Assembly: GCA_964291445.2 (NCBI GenBank)
Contig: OZ219864.1
Location: forward strand, 124,001-188,000
DNA from: JAPOXR01 sp964291445
Lineage (GTDB): Bacteria > Pseudomonadota > Alphaproteobacteria > Rhodobacterales > Rhodobacteraceae
Reading direction: 5' to 3'
Length of the DNA: 64,000 nt
Part shown: positions 9,244 to 18,404 of the stretch, one piece after another
Layout of the letters: the number at the start of each line of letters is the position of its first letter
Position numbering within the stretch: the first letter of the stretch is position 1
The notes under the pieces: model-generated
What the model was told of the DNA's origin: nothing
The model's input: only the letters and a program-made list of their open reading frames with translations
The model's database searches: none
Position numbers and translations under genes: made by a program

Positions 9244-9867
9244 TCAGCCTCCTCCGGCCCGGACCCAGGTCTCGGAATATCGCCGCCACGCCGTCGACAG
9301 CTGCCGGCCGAATTGCGGACGGGATGATGGCTGGCCAGCCAAACCGGTGCCATTGATCATGATGCTGGCGACGCTGGCCTCGCAGCAGACCGCATACATC
9401 TCGTGCCGGCCGGTCATGGAATTCGCCTGGTCGAGCTCGAGGGGGATCGGCGGGCCGATCTTCTCCCAGCTCAGCTCTATCGTTACCCCCGGGCCGCGCA
9501 ATATCTCGCCGCATCGCCCGTCAGCCTGCCTGCTCCGGCTGACGGCCGATTCCAGGTCGAGCCAGGACATGGCACCCAATGCCGGCATTTCGCCAAACTC
9601 GGGATCATGCCGCATCCAGACATCGACGATCCAGCGCAGCAGGCGCTGGTTGTCGGTCATCAGCAAATTGGGCGCATCGGGCCATCCTGCCCCGCGCCCG
9701 GGCGCGCCGAGCAACAGGCAGCCGCTACCCCGACCATGTGGCGACAGGCAGACGCGGAAAAACATTGCCAGCGAGATCGGTGGCTGACGGTCCTGGTCAT
9801 GAAGGCCAATACGGTGACTCTCGCCGCACCATTCGACCCGGCCGGAATTGATCGAAATCCGCTTCAT
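9244..9867 (-). CDS. Unknown protein, paralogue B of a tandem pair in the Rieske operon
   Basis: 207 residues beginning MKRISINSGRVEW. The ATG overlaps the Rieske oxygenase stop in an ATGA, so it is translationally coupled to that gene. It is a paralogue of the next gene in the operon. The likeness in length and the conserved APNLLMTDN and SIMINGTGLAGQ segments point to local gene duplication. No catalytic motif, metal site or membrane span is evident. A role as an accessory or structural partner of the oxygenase is only inferred from gene order. Confidence 0.7.
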   Translation of the reverse strand: MKRISINSGRVEWCGESHRIGLHDQDRQPPISLAMFFRVCLSPHGRGSGCLLLGAPGRGAGWPDAPNLLMTDNQRLLRWIVDVWMRHDPEFGEMPALGAMSWLDLESAVSRSRQADGRCGEILRGPGVTIELSWEKIGPPIPLELDQANSMTGRHEMYAVCCEASVASIMINGTGLAGQPSSRPQFGRQLSTAWRRYSETWVRAGGG

Positions 9868-11219
9868 TGCCAGCCAGCCTCGTATGCCTTCAGCTTCGAG
9901 ATGATCATCTGGCGGCGGTCTTCCCCCCCGACGCCGTCAGCCGATATGTAGATATTCGCCACTGCCAGCGCCACCTCCTTCAGCACCGCGGCGTCATCGC
10001 GGCCGGGCTGCGGCGGGATGCGCAGCATGGTGTCGCCACCATAGGTCGGGATCGGCGCCTCGTAGACCAGCGATGGCTGCACTGCATCGGCGCCTGACCG
10101 GACATGCCTGATGGCGGCCCGGAGCTTGCGGCGAACCTTGGCAACGCCGCGGTCGGTAAAGCCGAGATTCTCGCGCCGGTGGATGTTGCGCGGCCCCTGC
10201 GACACCCAGGCATCGTAGTCTCCGGGATCCCGCTGGCGCTGTTCGTAGCTGCGATCGCCGCCCTGGCCGTAGAAATCGGTCTTGCCGAACCCGACCTCCT
10301 CGCGGTTGGTCAGCCCGCGGGGATCATCGCCATCGCGGAAATGCCGCCATGCGATAACCATCGAGTTGGTGTCGTCGATCGGCGTCACCCACCTGCTCAG
10401 CCCGCAGCGGCCAAAATAGCGCGGCTGGTCGGGCACCGGAAAATGCCCGCCATTCTGGGTAAAGCTCGGCAGCATCTTGTCGTGGATCCTGATCCAGATG
10501 ATGTCATCGACCCGGCGGGTATTGGTGTAGAAATCCCCGTATTGGCGTTCATGGAACTCGATCTTCGGCATTTCGGCAAAGGCCTCGATGAACTGCGTGC
10601 GAACAGCCCGCGTGTGCAGGTAGACCACGTGGAACGGGTCCCAGGCATTCTCCATGACCTGCAGCCAGTTGCAGGGTGATTCGATCAGGTAGGGGATCAT
10701 CTCGTCGCCATCCTCGTCGAAGGTATCCATCACCGGGAATGGCGGCATGGTCGGTGGCGGGCCGAGATAGGCAAATGCCAGGCCTTTGAACTCGATGACC
10801 GGATAGGCGCCAAGACGGGTCCGGTTCTTCACCTGGCTGGCCGGCGGCTCGCAGGGAGTCTCCAGGATGGTGCCGTCCACGGCGTATTTCCAGCCATGGT
10901 AGCTGCAGCGGATGCCGCCCTCCTCGACGATGCCGAATTCAAGCGACATGTTCCGGTGACAGCAATGCAGGTGAACCAGCCCGAGCCGGCCGCCCTTCTC
11001 CCGGAACAGAACGAGATCCTCGCCGAGTATCCTGGCGCGCAAGGGAAGCTCGCCGAGGCGGTCTGTCATCGCCACCGGCATCCAGTAGCGGCGCAGATAC
11101 TCCCCGCAGGGCGTCCCCGGTCCGACCTCGGTCAGTTCCGGGTCCGGCTGCTCCGTCCAGACATGCTGGCGCTCATGACCGCGGTAATCCCCCTCGGGCA
11201 CGGCAAATGGTGATGTCAT
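9864..11219 (-). CDS. Rieske-type aromatic ring-hydroxylating oxygenase, large subunit
   Basis: About 451 residues. The N-terminal Rieske domain has C86-x-H88 and C105-x2-H108 (in CCHRNM and CSYHGW), which bind the 2Fe-2S cluster. The catalytic domain has the mononuclear iron pattern in VMENAWDPFHVVYLH (Asp194, His197, His202). The fold and length resemble phenoxybenzoate or vanillate-type oxygenases that attack one position of an aromatic ring or an ether; they need a reductase, which is not encoded nearby. The ATG at 11219 follows GGGAAGG; a TTG at 11243 is less likely. It heads a minus-strand operon with two unknown paralogues and the DUF1116 pseudogene. The substrate is unknown. Confidence 0.9.
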   Translation of the reverse strand: MTSPFAVPEGDYRGHERQHVWTEQPDPELTEVGPGTPCGEYLRRYWMPVAMTDRLGELPLRARILGEDLVLFREKGGRLGLVHLHCCHRNMSLEFGIVEEGGIRCSYHGWKYAVDGTILETPCEPPASQVKNRTRLGAYPVIEFKGLAFAYLGPPPTMPPFPVMDTFDEDGDEMIPYLIESPCNWLQVMENAWDPFHVVYLHTRAVRTQFIEAFAEMPKIEFHERQYGDFYTNTRRVDDIIWIRIHDKMLPSFTQNGGHFPVPDQPRYFGRCGLSRWVTPIDDTNSMVIAWRHFRDGDDPRGLTNREEVGFGKTDFYGQGGDRSYEQRQRDPGDYDAWVSQGPRNIHRRENLGFTDRGVAKVRRKLRAAIRHVRSGADAVQPSLVYEAPIPTYGGDTMLRIPPQPGRDDAAVLKEVALAVANIYISADGVGGEDRRQMIISKLKAYEAGWQ

Positions 11220-11357
11220 CGGCCTTCCCGACAGCTGCGCCAAGACCGGCCTTGGTCATCCTTCCGCCGAAGGCACCGCGGCCGACGCTCCTTCTATCAG
11301 CCCGGTGGCGGCGGCGCAAAACCCGCAGCGCTACCGGCCGGGAATGGCCTAGTCACT

Positions 11358-11375
11358 GGCGGGACGCGTCCCGCC
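11358..11375 (-). terminator. GC-rich palindrome after pnp
   Basis: GGCGGGAC and GTCCCGCC form an 18-base perfect palindrome (11358-11375), about 50 bases beyond the pnp stop on the minus strand. It can form a strong stem in RNA; no T run follows. It lies between the convergent ends of none but the codirectional Rieske gene, so it would separate two minus-strand transcription units. Confidence 0.4.
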
Positions 11376-11426
11376 GCGGCAGCGCAACCCGGCTCCTGGC
11401 CAGGGCGGCGCTGCCGGCAATTGGCG

Positions 11427-13541
11427 TTACCTGAGTTCCTTGCCGGTTGCCTGGTCGACCATCTTCATTGACAGCCTGACCTTGCCCCGGTCATCGAAGC
11501 CGACCAGCTTCACCTTGACCTCCTGGCCTTCCCGCAGCACGTCGGACGGGTGATTGACCCGCGTATTGTTGATCTGGCTGACATGCACCAACCCGTCCCG
11601 TTTGCCGAAGAAGTTCACGAAGGCGCCGAAATCCATCAGCTTCACCACCTTGCCGGTATAGATGGTACCCACCTCCGGTTCGGCAACGATATCGTGAATC
11701 ATCTGCCACGCCTTCTCGATCGAATCGCCATCCGCCGATGCGATCTTGATCGTGCCGTCATCCTGGACATCGACCTTGGCGCCGGAGGTCTCGACGATTT
11801 CCCGGATCACCTTGCCGCCGGTTCCGATGACATCGCGAATCTTGTCGGTGGCAATGGACATTGACCGGATCCGCGGTGCATGGACCGAAAACTCGCCCAC
11901 CTCGCTCAGCGACTTAGACATTTCGTCAAGAATGTGAAGCCGGCCATTGCGAGCCTGGGCCAGCGCCTTCTCCATGATTTCCGTGGTGATCCCGGCAACC
12001 TTGATATCCATCTGCAGCGAGGTGATTCCCTGGTCGGTGCCGGCGACCTTGAAGTCCATGTCGCCGAGATGATCCTCGTCGCCGAGAATGTCGGAAAGGA
12101 TGGCGTAATTTCCGCCCTCCTCAAGGATCAGCCCCATTGCCACCCCGGCCACCGCCGCCCTCAAGGGAACCCCGGCATCCATGAGCGACAGTGACGATCC
12201 GCACACCGTGGCCATCGACGAGGAGCCGTTCGACTCGGTGATCTCCGACACCACCCGCAGCGTGTAGGGAAACTCGGACGGGTCGGGCAGGACCGCCTGC
12301 AGGGCCCGCCAGGCAAGCTTGCCATGACCGATCTCGCGCCGTCCCGGAGGACCCATCCTCCCGGTCTCACCGACGGAGTAGGATGGAAAGTTGTAGTGCA
12401 GGAGGAAGTTCGAGCGGAAATTCCCGTGCAGGGCATCGACGATCTGTTCGTCCTCGCCGGTGCCGAGCGTGGTGACCACCAGCGCCTGGGTCTCACCGCG
12501 GGTGAACAGCGCCGAGCCATGCGTGCGTGGCAGCAATCCGACATCACAGTCGATGCTCCGGATCTGGTCGAGCGCACGTCCGTCAACCCGTTTTCCGTCG
12601 TCGATGACATTCCCGCGCAGGATGCCGGATTCGAGCTTCTTCAACGCTCCCGACATGGCCGACGACTCGAATTCCCGGGAGGCCAGTTCATCCCTGATCG
12701 CCGCCTTCGCCTCGCCGACCGCCTGCTGGCGTTCCTGCTTGTCGGCAACCGAAAACGCCGCCCGCATCCGCTCCTCGCCGACCTTGCGGACCTCGTCCCT
12801 GATCTGGGAATGATCCACGGCCTCGAACTGGAACGCCTCGACGCCGGCCGCCTCGGCCAGCTCGGAGATCAGTTCGATTACCGGCTGCATGGCCTTGTGT
12901 CCGAATTCGACGGCCCCCAGCATCTCGGCCTCGGTCAGCTCGTAGGCCTCCGATTCGACCATCATGACTGCGTCCCTGGTGCCGGCCACCACCAGATCGA
13001 GCTTCTGGCTCTCATTGGCGCGGATATTCTGCAGATCGGCAATTGCCGGATTGAGCACGTATTCGCCACCGGAATAGCCGACCCGGGCCCCGCCGATCGG
13101 CCCGCGGAACGGGACACCCGAAACTGCCAGCGCCGCCGAGGCGGCAATCATGGCGACGATGTCGGGGTCGCTATCCTGGTCGTGTGACAGCACCGTGCAC
13201 ACGACATTCACCTCGTTGCGGAACCCCTCGGCAAAGAGCGGCCGTATCGGGCGATCAATGAGGCGCGAGGTCAGCGTTTCCTTTTCGCTCGGACGCGCTT
13301 CCCGCTTGAAGAAGCCGCCGGGAACCTTCCCGGCCGCATAGTAACGTTCCAGATAGTGCACGGTGAGCGGAAAGAAATCCACGTCCGCCCTCTCGTGCTT
13401 GGCAAAGGTCACTGCCGCCATCACGCTGGTTTCGCCGATGCTGGCAAGAACGCTGCCATCGGCCTGCCGGGCGACCCGCCCGGTCTCCAGGGTCAGCTTG
13501 CGACCCCCCCACTCCATATCCCTGGTTACTGTATTGAACAT
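11427..13541 (-). CDS. pnp: Polynucleotide phosphorylase
   Basis: 704 residues, the normal length. Two RNase PH-like domains come first (MFNTVTRDMEWGGRKLTLETG, then RLIDRPIRPLF; second core with FTRGETQALV and NFPSYSVGE, SSSMATVCG), followed by a KH domain (IRDVIGTGGKVIREI, near residue 570) and an S1 domain (YTGKVVKLMDFGAFV, near 625). The enzyme degrades RNA 3' to 5' using phosphate and in reverse adds tails; it belongs to the degradosome. It lies 178 bases downstream of rpsO on the same strand, the classical arrangement, and the gap contains a hairpin that could be an RNase III or autoregulatory target. Confidence 0.98.
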   Translation of the reverse strand: MFNTVTRDMEWGGRKLTLETGRVARQADGSVLASIGETSVMAAVTFAKHERADVDFFPLTVHYLERYYAAGKVPGGFFKREARPSEKETLTSRLIDRPIRPLFAEGFRNEVNVVCTVLSHDQDSDPDIVAMIAASAALAVSGVPFRGPIGGARVGYSGGEYVLNPAIADLQNIRANESQKLDLVVAGTRDAVMMVESEAYELTEAEMLGAVEFGHKAMQPVIELISELAEAAGVEAFQFEAVDHSQIRDEVRKVGEERMRAAFSVADKQERQQAVGEAKAAIRDELASREFESSAMSGALKKLESGILRGNVIDDGKRVDGRALDQIRSIDCDVGLLPRTHGSALFTRGETQALVVTTLGTGEDEQIVDALHGNFRSNFLLHYNFPSYSVGETGRMGPPGRREIGHGKLAWRALQAVLPDPSEFPYTLRVVSEITESNGSSSMATVCGSSLSLMDAGVPLRAAVAGVAMGLILEEGGNYAILSDILGDEDHLGDMDFKVAGTDQGITSLQMDIKVAGITTEIMEKALAQARNGRLHILDEMSKSLSEVGEFSVHAPRIRSMSIATDKIRDVIGTGGKVIREIVETSGAKVDVQDDGTIKIASADGDSIEKAWQMIHDIVAEPEVGTIYTGKVVKLMDFGAFVNFFGKRDGLVHVSQINNTRVNHPSDVLREGQEVKVKLVGFDDRGKVRLSMKMVDQATGKELR

Positions 13542-13611
13542 ACCTTATCCTTTGACTACCCGTCGGCAGCTTCTGCCCGGGTTCATTCGCTGCATTGATT
13601 CCTGTCAGACC

Positions 13612-13631
13612 GGCGCGGCAGCGCTCGCGCC
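13612..13631 (-). other. Hairpin in the rpsO-pnp spacer
   Basis: GGCGCG (13612-13617) pairs with CGCGCC (13626-13631) across an 8-base loop. In enterobacteria the pnp leader carries an RNase III-cleaved stem used for autoregulation; this hairpin lies in the equivalent spacer, though a rpsO terminator is equally possible. Confidence 0.4.
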
Positions 13632-13719
13632 AGCACAGTTGATTCCTGTTCGAGAAAGATGTTGGAAACCGGTCAGGCTTCGGCCAGCTCCCGGAGGAGC
13701 CGCCCGGCTGGCAAATCTG

Positions 13720-13992
13720 CTAGCGGCGAAGCCCCAGTCTCTTGATCAGTTCGCGGTAGCGGGCTTCGTCCCTCGACTTCACGTAATCGAGCAGCTTTCT
13801 GCGCCGCGATATCATCCGGTACAACCCGCGGCGAGAATGCTCGTCTTTCTTGTGAACCTTGAAATGCTCGGTCAGTGTGGCAATTCGCGATGAGAGAATA
13901 GCGACCTGGACCTCCGGCGAGCCGGTATCTCCGCCCTTTGCCGAGAACTCACCAATGAGCTCTGACTTGCGCTCCGCTGAAATCGACACCAT
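13720..13992 (-). CDS. rpsO: 30S ribosomal protein S15
   Basis: 90 residues, full length, with the standard S15 core: GDTGSPEVQVAIL, ITxLTEHFKxHKKDxHSRRGL and RRRKLLDYVK. It binds 16S rRNA early in assembly of the small-subunit platform. A good ribosome site (GAAGGAGATGA) precedes the ATG. In many alphaproteobacteria truB lies just upstream; here the upstream position is taken by the divergent accessory ATPase operon, so rpsO must have its own promoter in the 270-base gap. Confidence 0.98.
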   Translation of the reverse strand: MVSISAERKSELIGEFSAKGGDTGSPEVQVAILSSRIATLTEHFKVHKKDEHSRRGLYRMISRRRKLLDYVKSRDEARYRELIKRLGLRR

Positions 13993-14204
13993 TCATCTCC
14001 TTCTCTGCGTTCCACTGTCAGCCGGGATGTCGTCCAGCCGACAAAATTCGTCCTGTTGATTCGTTCCGGTGCCTGATGGGGCAATCCGAAGCCATTGTCA
14101 AAGGAAATTGAAGACTGCCTGCAACCACATCTTGCGGGTCACGACACGGTGAGGTCCTGCCAGCCCGGGCCGAACAACGGAATTGCGCAGGCCAGAACAT
14201 ATAC

Positions 14205-14255
14205 TTGACAACAAATTTGTTGCCAACTACTTTGTTGCCAACAGATCAGTTGGCA
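14205..14255 (+). promoter_or_regulatory. Promoter with overlapping inverted repeats before the ATPase/TPR operon
   Basis: TTGACA (14205-14210) and TACTTT (14228-14233), 17 bases apart, make a plausible sigma-70 promoter. The TTGACA is the left end of a 22-base near-perfect palindrome (14205-14226, arms TTGACAACAAA and TTTGTTGCCAA). A second inverted repeat, TGCCAAC (14236-14242) with GTTGGCA (14249-14255), lies between the -10 and the ribosome site AGGAAG. The recurring TTGSCAAC unit suggests a repressor binding several half-sites. Confidence 0.6.
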
Positions 14256-14262
14256 GGAAGCA

Positions 14263-15510
14263 ATGATTCGAAAAGGCGGGGGCAATTGGGTCGACGGCGA
14301 GAATTTCTTCGGCCGAGAGGCGGAGCTCGAGGCGCTGGCGGAGCGGGTGCGGGAGGGAGTCCACACCCGGCTGGCCGCACAGCGGCGAATGGGCAAGACC
14401 AGCCTCGTCCGGGAGTTGCAGCGCCGCCTGGGCGAGGCGGGCGAATTCGAGGTCATATTTGTCGATTTGGAGGCGGCCGCCAACCCGGCAGATGCTGTTG
14501 CCGAGATCGGAATTCAAACCAAATCCGTGCGTACGGCGTGGAACCGGATCATGACCGGATTCGCCAATCTGGTGACGAGCGTCGGAGGCCGGGTCGAGGA
14601 GTTGTCGGCTGCGGACATGAAGGTGAAGCTGCGGGCCAGGATCGATGCGGGAAATTGGCCGCAACGAGGGGATGCGATCCTTGCCGCCCTGGCCGGTAAC
14701 GACAGGCCGGTCGTGCTCGCGATCGACGAGTTTCCGATACTCGTAGGCCGGCTGCTGAGGGATGAGACGGGACAGATGACTCCGCAGGGCAAACAGGAAG
14801 CGGACGCGTTCCTGAGTTGGCTTCGCAAGGCAGGTCAGGCCCATCGCGGCCGGGTCATGTTGATCCTGTTGGGCAGCGTGAGCCTCGAACCGCTACTTGA
14901 GGAGGCCGGGCTCAGTGCTCAGGCAAACATCTTTTCTCCCTACGACTTGAAACCGTGGAGCGAGGAGACGGCCATTGCCTGTCTGGAGGCACTTGCCGAG
15001 TCCTATGAGGTCGGGCTCGGGCCTGATGTCAGCCGGAACATGTGCCGCAGATTGCGGTGCTGTATTCCACATCATGTCCAGATGTTCTTCGACAGGATGC
15101 ACGACCATCTGCGGCGTGCCGGGCGGCGTGACGCCTCGCTGGACGATGTCGAATGGATCTATGTTCAGGAGATGCAGGGGGTCCGGGGGCAGGTCGACCT
15201 CCAGCACTACGAGAGCCGGCTGGAGGCGGTTCTCGGGCAAGTGGGGTATATGGTAGCGCTGGAGATCCTGACGACAACGGCGACCAGCGGCAGCATCGCC
15301 GCCGAGACGGTCGACCGCTACCGCAACTGGTTCCTGGCACGGGATGGAGGCAAGGCTCCCTCGGTCGATCATGTGCTGCGTGTGCTGCAGCATGACGGCT
15401 ACCTCGAATCCGAGGACGACGGCTACCGGTTTGTCTCCGGCCTGCTCGAGGACTGGTGGCGGGGACGCTACGGACAGAATTTCGTACCTGCCTTCGACCG
15501 GCAATATTGA
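14263..15510 (+). CDS. AAA ATPase, COG1672-like, with C-terminal winged helix
   Basis: 415 residues. FFGREAELEAL opens the ATPase domain; Walker A is QRRMGKTS (about 40-47), Walker B VVLAIDEFP (about 150-158), and ILLGSVSLEPLL fits the sensor/arginine region. The C-terminal 100 residues look like a winged helix followed by YRFVSGLLEDWWRGRYG, a typical COG1672 ending. Such ATPases are common in archaea and accessory bacterial islands, with poorly known function. The next gene, a second ATPase with TPRs, begins 23 bases after the stop, so the pair probably acts together. Confidence 0.85.
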   Translation: MIRKGGGNWVDGENFFGREAELEALAERVREGVHTRLAAQRRMGKTSLVRELQRRLGEAGEFEVIFVDLEAAANPADAVAEIGIQTKSVRTAWNRIMTGFANLVTSVGGRVEELSAADMKVKLRARIDAGNWPQRGDAILAALAGNDRPVVLAIDEFPILVGRLLRDETGQMTPQGKQEADAFLSWLRKAGQAHRGRVMLILLGSVSLEPLLEEAGLSAQANIFSPYDLKPWSEETAIACLEALAESYEVGLGPDVSRNMCRRLRCCIPHHVQMFFDRMHDHLRRAGRRDASLDDVEWIYVQEMQGVRGQVDLQHYESRLEAVLGQVGYMVALEILTTTATSGSIAAETVDRYRNWFLARDGGKAPSVDHVLRVLQHDGYLESEDDGYRFVSGLLEDWWRGRYGQNFVPAFDRQY

Positions 15511-15533
15511 ATGCACGGGCCGGGCCAATTGCC

Positions 15534-18404
15534 GTGACAATCAGGAAATACAATCCGGGATTTCTCTCGACCGAAGACCTGGTCGCGACCTTCTGCGTCC
15601 GGATGGCGGAATACGAATCCCTTGTCGAAGCACTTCGCGAATGTTCGGGCCGCTCCAACACGCATCAGATCGTGATAGGACCACGCGGTAGCGGAAAAAC
15701 GAGCCTCCTGTTGCGGGTCGTGGCAGAAATGCAGCGCGATGCCGATCTCGCGGCGCGTTTCTTCCCGATCGTCTTCGCAGAAGAAAGCTACGAGGTTTCG
15801 ACTGCCGGCGAGTTCTGGCTCGAATGTATATCCCGGCTGGCTGGCCAGGTGTCGAACTGGGACGGGGATATCGACTTTCACCGCACCTTCGAGGACCTGC
15901 GCGTCATCCACGATGACCAAACGCTTGAAGACCGGTGCCTGGGGGTGCTGCAGGACTTTGCTGACCGGGAAAGGAAGCGCCTTGTGCTGATCGTCGAAAA
16001 TCTGAACATGCTTTTCAGCGACATGGGCGACAACAATGCGGGCTGGCGGATGCGCAAAACGCTGCAGACCGAACCGCGGATCGTCCTGCTGGCGAGCGCG
16101 ACCAGCCGGTTTGCCCAATTGGACGACCCGAAGGAAGCCCTCTATGAACTGTTCCGGGTGATCCGGTTGGACCCCCTGGACACGGAGGGTTGCGCGAGTT
16201 TGTGGCGGACCGTGTCGGGGCACGAGCGGGCACCGCAGACGGTTCAGGCTTTGCGAATTCTCACGGGCGGCAACCCCAGGCTGTTGACCATCGTGGCCCG
16301 GTTCGGCGTTAACTTGTCGTTCCGCGAGTTGATGGCCGACATTCTCGACATGGTCGATGACCATACCGAATATTTCAAGAGCCACCTCGATGCGCTCCCG
16401 GCGCAGGAACGAAGGGTGTATCTCGCCCTTGCCGATCTCTGGAGGCCAGCGAGCGCCCGCGAAATAGCCGATCGGGCCCGTCTCGGGACCAGCAAGTGCA
16501 GCGCCCAGCTCGCCCGCCTGGTCGATCGGGGCGCGGTAGAGGTGCATGGCGGCAGCCCGCGGCGAAAGCTCTACTACCTGACCGAACGGCTCTACAACAT
16601 CTACTACCTGATGCGTCGGGCGCGCGGGCCGGTGGCGGTGATCGATGCGCTGATCCGTTTCATGGAGAGCTACTACTCCACGGAAGAGTTGAATGAGTTC
16701 GGCGCCCGCATGGCGCGTGAAGCGTCGGCGCTCGACGGTGGTGCGTTGCCCATTTTCCGGATGGCATTCGATCAGCTTGTCGGACTTCCATCCCTCGAAG
16801 CGCATCGCGAAGACCTGCTGTCGCTTGCAACACCCCACCTTGCCCCTGCGCCCGGCGAACCTGCCGCAGAACTCCAGGCGTCGTCGGATACGATTGAACT
16901 CTCGCGGAAAGCGCTTGCGCTCACAGAACACGATCAGCCGGAAGAGGCGATGGCGGTCTGGAAGGAGGTCACGCGCCGGTGCAATCAGAGCCGAGCACCG
17001 GAACTTGAGGCGCTACTGGCCAAGGCACTGGTTGGGACTGCAACAGCGCTGAATTCGTTGAATCGGCACCGGGAAGCTCTGACAGCCTGCGATGAGGTGC
17101 TGAAACGATTCGGCAAAAAAAGGGATTTGTCCGGTCTTCACCGTGACGTGGCGACGGCCATGTTCGTGCGAGGTGAGGCGCTGATGGCTCTGAACCGTTC
17201 CGACGAAGCGATAGATGCCTGGGGCGCGGTTGCGGAGCGTTTCGGGAAAGACGACTTCCACGAAGTAGTCGAACTGGTGGTCGCGGCGCATGCAAATGTG
17301 GGAATAACACTCTTCCGGTCGGGTCGGCTGGAAGAGGCGGTGACTGCGTTCGAGGAGGCCGCCAAAAGCATTGCGGCAAACAAGTTGACGATCCTGTCGA
17401 CGAGGCTGCTGATGTTGGAGGCGCTCTGTCATGTCGGCAGAGGTAGAGCACTGGTGGCTCTCGAGCGGGACGCGGACGCACTTCGGTCATGGGAACAGGC
17501 AATCATGATCTTCGAGGCGAATGACCTGTCGGATAACGCGGAACTGTTCTGTTCGGCACTGATGAACAAGGCCACGACACTGCACCGGGTGGATAGGCTG
17601 GAGGCAGCGCTGGAGCTCTGGGGCGATGTAGTAAAACGATTCGGGAATGACGACCGGCGGCCCGGACTTCTCGCCATGGTTGCAGATGCCCAGACAACCA
17701 GATGCGCCGTACTCGAGCGGTTAGGACGATACGAAGAGGCTCTAATAGTCTGGCAGGAGGTCGAAGACCGGTTCAAGAACAGAGACGAACGGGAATGGAT
17801 TGAGCTTGTTGCCAAATCCCTGGTGCACAGAAGTGCCGACCTGTTCAAGCTGGACCGGACCGCGGAGGGGTTCGCGGTCTGGCAGGAGGCTGTCCGACGT
17901 TTCGGGAACAGCGATGTTCAGGCGCTTCGTGACTTGGAAGAGTGGACACTGTGCAAGTGGGCACAGCACAAATTGACCGAAGGTCGGGCACGGGACGCCA
18001 TCGAGTTCCTCGACCATGTGCTGCTGCAGGAGCGGGCGGGACTTCCGAATACCAGACTGCAGGGCCACCTGGTCCGGGCACGGGCATGGCTGGCGGAAGG
18101 TGATTGCGAAGCATGCGCCAGGGATATCGAGACGGCACTGTCGATCCTGCCCGAACTGGACAAATTGCCGAGGGAGGTGCTGGTGGATTTGGCTGATCTC
18201 TCGGCGGGTATCGGGTTGGAGAGAATGAGCGACCTGATCGGATCATCGCCCGCCAGTGATCTCCTGCTCCCGCTGAGGACGGCGCTAGAGCGGGAGCTCG
18301 GGCTGGAGCCGAGAGTGGCCAGGGAAGTCGAAGAGATTGCCGAAGACATACGCCGGGACCTGCTTGCCCGACCTGACGGCAAGGCCAGGCAACTGGCACC
18401 CTGA
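15534..18404 (+). CDS. AAA/STAND-like ATPase with winged helix and long TPR array
   Basis: About 956 residues from a GTG at 15534; an ATG at 15456 would overlap the upstream gene by 55 bases, and ATG 15603 would cut into the ATPase fold. Walker A is GPRGSGKTS (about 49-57). The Walker B strand reads VLIVENLN near 150, a variant with Glu-Asn in place of Asp-Glu. A winged helix (AREIADRARLGTSKCSAQLARL) lies near 290-340, followed by RLYNIYYLMRR. From about residue 450 to 900 there are at least eight degenerate TPR-like repeats around A-x2-A(F/W)EE and VxxRFG segments. The ATPase-wHTH-TPR order is that of signal-transducing STAND proteins; the ligand and output are unknown. Confidence 0.8.
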   Translation: MTIRKYNPGFLSTEDLVATFCVRMAEYESLVEALRECSGRSNTHQIVIGPRGSGKTSLLLRVVAEMQRDADLAARFFPIVFAEESYEVSTAGEFWLECISRLAGQVSNWDGDIDFHRTFEDLRVIHDDQTLEDRCLGVLQDFADRERKRLVLIVENLNMLFSDMGDNNAGWRMRKTLQTEPRIVLLASATSRFAQLDDPKEALYELFRVIRLDPLDTEGCASLWRTVSGHERAPQTVQALRILTGGNPRLLTIVARFGVNLSFRELMADILDMVDDHTEYFKSHLDALPAQERRVYLALADLWRPASAREIADRARLGTSKCSAQLARLVDRGAVEVHGGSPRRKLYYLTERLYNIYYLMRRARGPVAVIDALIRFMESYYSTEELNEFGARMAREASALDGGALPIFRMAFDQLVGLPSLEAHREDLLSLATPHLAPAPGEPAAELQASSDTIELSRKALALTEHDQPEEAMAVWKEVTRRCNQSRAPELEALLAKALVGTATALNSLNRHREALTACDEVLKRFGKKRDLSGLHRDVATAMFVRGEALMALNRSDEAIDAWGAVAERFGKDDFHEVVELVVAAHANVGITLFRSGRLEEAVTAFEEAAKSIAANKLTILSTRLLMLEALCHVGRGRALVALERDADALRSWEQAIMIFEANDLSDNAELFCSALMNKATTLHRVDRLEAALELWGDVVKRFGNDDRRPGLLAMVADAQTTRCAVLERLGRYEEALIVWQEVEDRFKNRDEREWIELVAKSLVHRSADLFKLDRTAEGFAVWQEAVRRFGNSDVQALRDLEEWTLCKWAQHKLTEGRARDAIEFLDHVLLQERAGLPNTRLQGHLVRARAWLAEGDCEACARDIETALSILPELDKLPREVLVDLADLSAGIGLERMSDLIGSSPASDLLLPLRTALERELGLEPRVAREVEEIAEDIRRDLLARPDGKARQLAP

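Noticed and set aside
15468..16931. 487-codon minus-strand frame opposite the TPR gene
   Set aside because: Shadow of the ATPase/TPR gene; no homology features and no start signal.
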